Positions 58,789-59,023 of a stretch of DNA of 59,023 nt are shown piece after piece. The notes below the pieces were generated by a model. It worked only from the letters and a program-made list of their open reading frames with translations. It searched no databases and had not been told where the DNA came from. Within the stretch, counting starts at the first letter, position 1. Every line of letters begins with the position of its first letter. The stretch comes from Peptococcaceae bacterium (GTDB lineage Bacteria > Bacillota > Dehalobacteriia > UBA4068 > UBA4997). The position numbers were made by a program, and so were the translations under genes. The stretch spans positions 1 to 59,023 of the forward strand of contig JAAWKH010000011.1 in the NCBI GenBank assembly GCA_022797295.1, read 5' to 3'.

Positions 58789-59023
58789 AAATCTCTCGGT
58801 TAATTATGGCGGCATTGAGGCCGTGCGGGATATATCCTTTGAGGTGCCGGAGGGCGCTATTATCACACTGATTGGCGCAAACGGCGCGGGTAAATCCACC
58901 ACGCTTAGAGCCATTGCCGGCCTGTTGAAACCTAAAAGCGGTTCCATAACCTACAATGGCGAGGAATTGATTGGCAAGCCGACCGACCAAATTGTAAGCC
59001 GCGGCATTACGCTGGTGCCGGAG
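58775..59023 (+). CDS. livF: Branched-chain amino acid ABC transporter ATPase LivF (partial)
   Basis: The ATG at 58775 (GGGGGTGA SD) overlaps livG by 14 bp. It starts MLKIENLSVNYGGIEAVRDI and has Walker A GANGAGKS; the window ends after about 83 residues (…ITLVPE), before the signature motif. Completes the LivJHMGF set. Confidence 0.92.
   Translation, partial: MLKIENLSVNYGGIEAVRDISFEVPEGAIITLIGANGAGKSTTLRAIAGLLKPKSGSITYNGEELIGKPTDQIVSRGITLVPE

Overview
The window looks like chromosomal DNA from a low-to-mid GC Bacillota, most likely class Clostridia. The support is the gene order around the replication origin (rpmH-rnpA-yidD-yidC-jag beside dnaA-dnaN-recF), parS sites of the Bacillus/Clostridium type, strong purine-rich Shine-Dalgarno sites with many TTG/GTG starts, and a SCIFF peptide (six cysteines in exactly 45 residues) with its radical SAM maturase, a near-universal clostridial marker. 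I cannot name a genus.

Layout. 1-0.26 kb: the cut-off end of a type I toxin-like locus on the minus strand. 0.29-6.95 kb: a plus-strand run with diaminopropionate ammonia-lyase, two GNAT acetyltransferases, a DUF2156 protein, a membrane-anchored DUF4825-like protein, an XRE regulator, dapF and a patatin-like lipase. 7-9.6 kb: a SUKH/TPR-like protein and an NSS symporter (minus). 9.7-11.1 kb: an ECF sigma factor with an RsiV-like anti-sigma factor behind an ECF-type promoter. 11.1-11.65 kb: tRNA-Pro(CGG) preceded by a 119-bp tandem duplication. 11.7-14.2 kb: a polar amino acid ABC transporter. 14.2-18.9 kb: two TetR regulators with visible operators, a Bce-like two-component system without its transporter, and a CDF exporter with a Mn-type metal site. 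18.9-21.6 kb: an ABC-F protein and a divergent XRE/small-ORF pair.

21.6-32 kb is the origin region. mnmE, jag, yidC, yidD, rnpA and rpmH read leftward; dnaA, dnaN, an S4-domain gene, recF and murI read rightward. A non-coding stretch rich in DnaA boxes between dnaA and dnaN is the likely oriC. mnmG, rsmG, parA and parB, which in many Bacillota sit left of rpmH, are here about 10 kb to the right, with three parS sites. Replication, chromosome segregation, tRNA modification and membrane insertion genes are therefore all near the origin.

32-35.1 kb is accessory: small genes, several promoters with no long ORF, a second type I toxin-antitoxin-like locus, a Leu/Gly-repeat protein and two very cysteine-rich proteins. 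35.2-40 kb holds scfA-scfB followed by ilvB-ilvN, with scfB and ilvB overlapping by 4 bp. 40-51.7 kb holds an Rpn nuclease, the mnmG-parB block, a HAD phosphatase, a tautomerase, serS, fabK, a broken gene, a strong Fst-like type I toxin-antitoxin locus and a TGS/uridine-kinase-like protein. 51.8-59 kb is transport: an AGCS alanine/glycine symporter, a DUF554 membrane protein and a complete branched-chain amino acid ABC operon (livJ-H-M-G-F, the last cut by the window end).

The metabolic flavour is amino acid scavenging and fermentation: NSS, AGCS, polar and branched-chain amino acid uptake, diaminopropionate deamination, plus acetolactate synthase. The most unusual parts are three toxin-antitoxin-like loci with sequestered ribosome binding sites, the cysteine-rich cluster beside the SCIFF locus, and a family of similar hairpin terminators scattered through the window.
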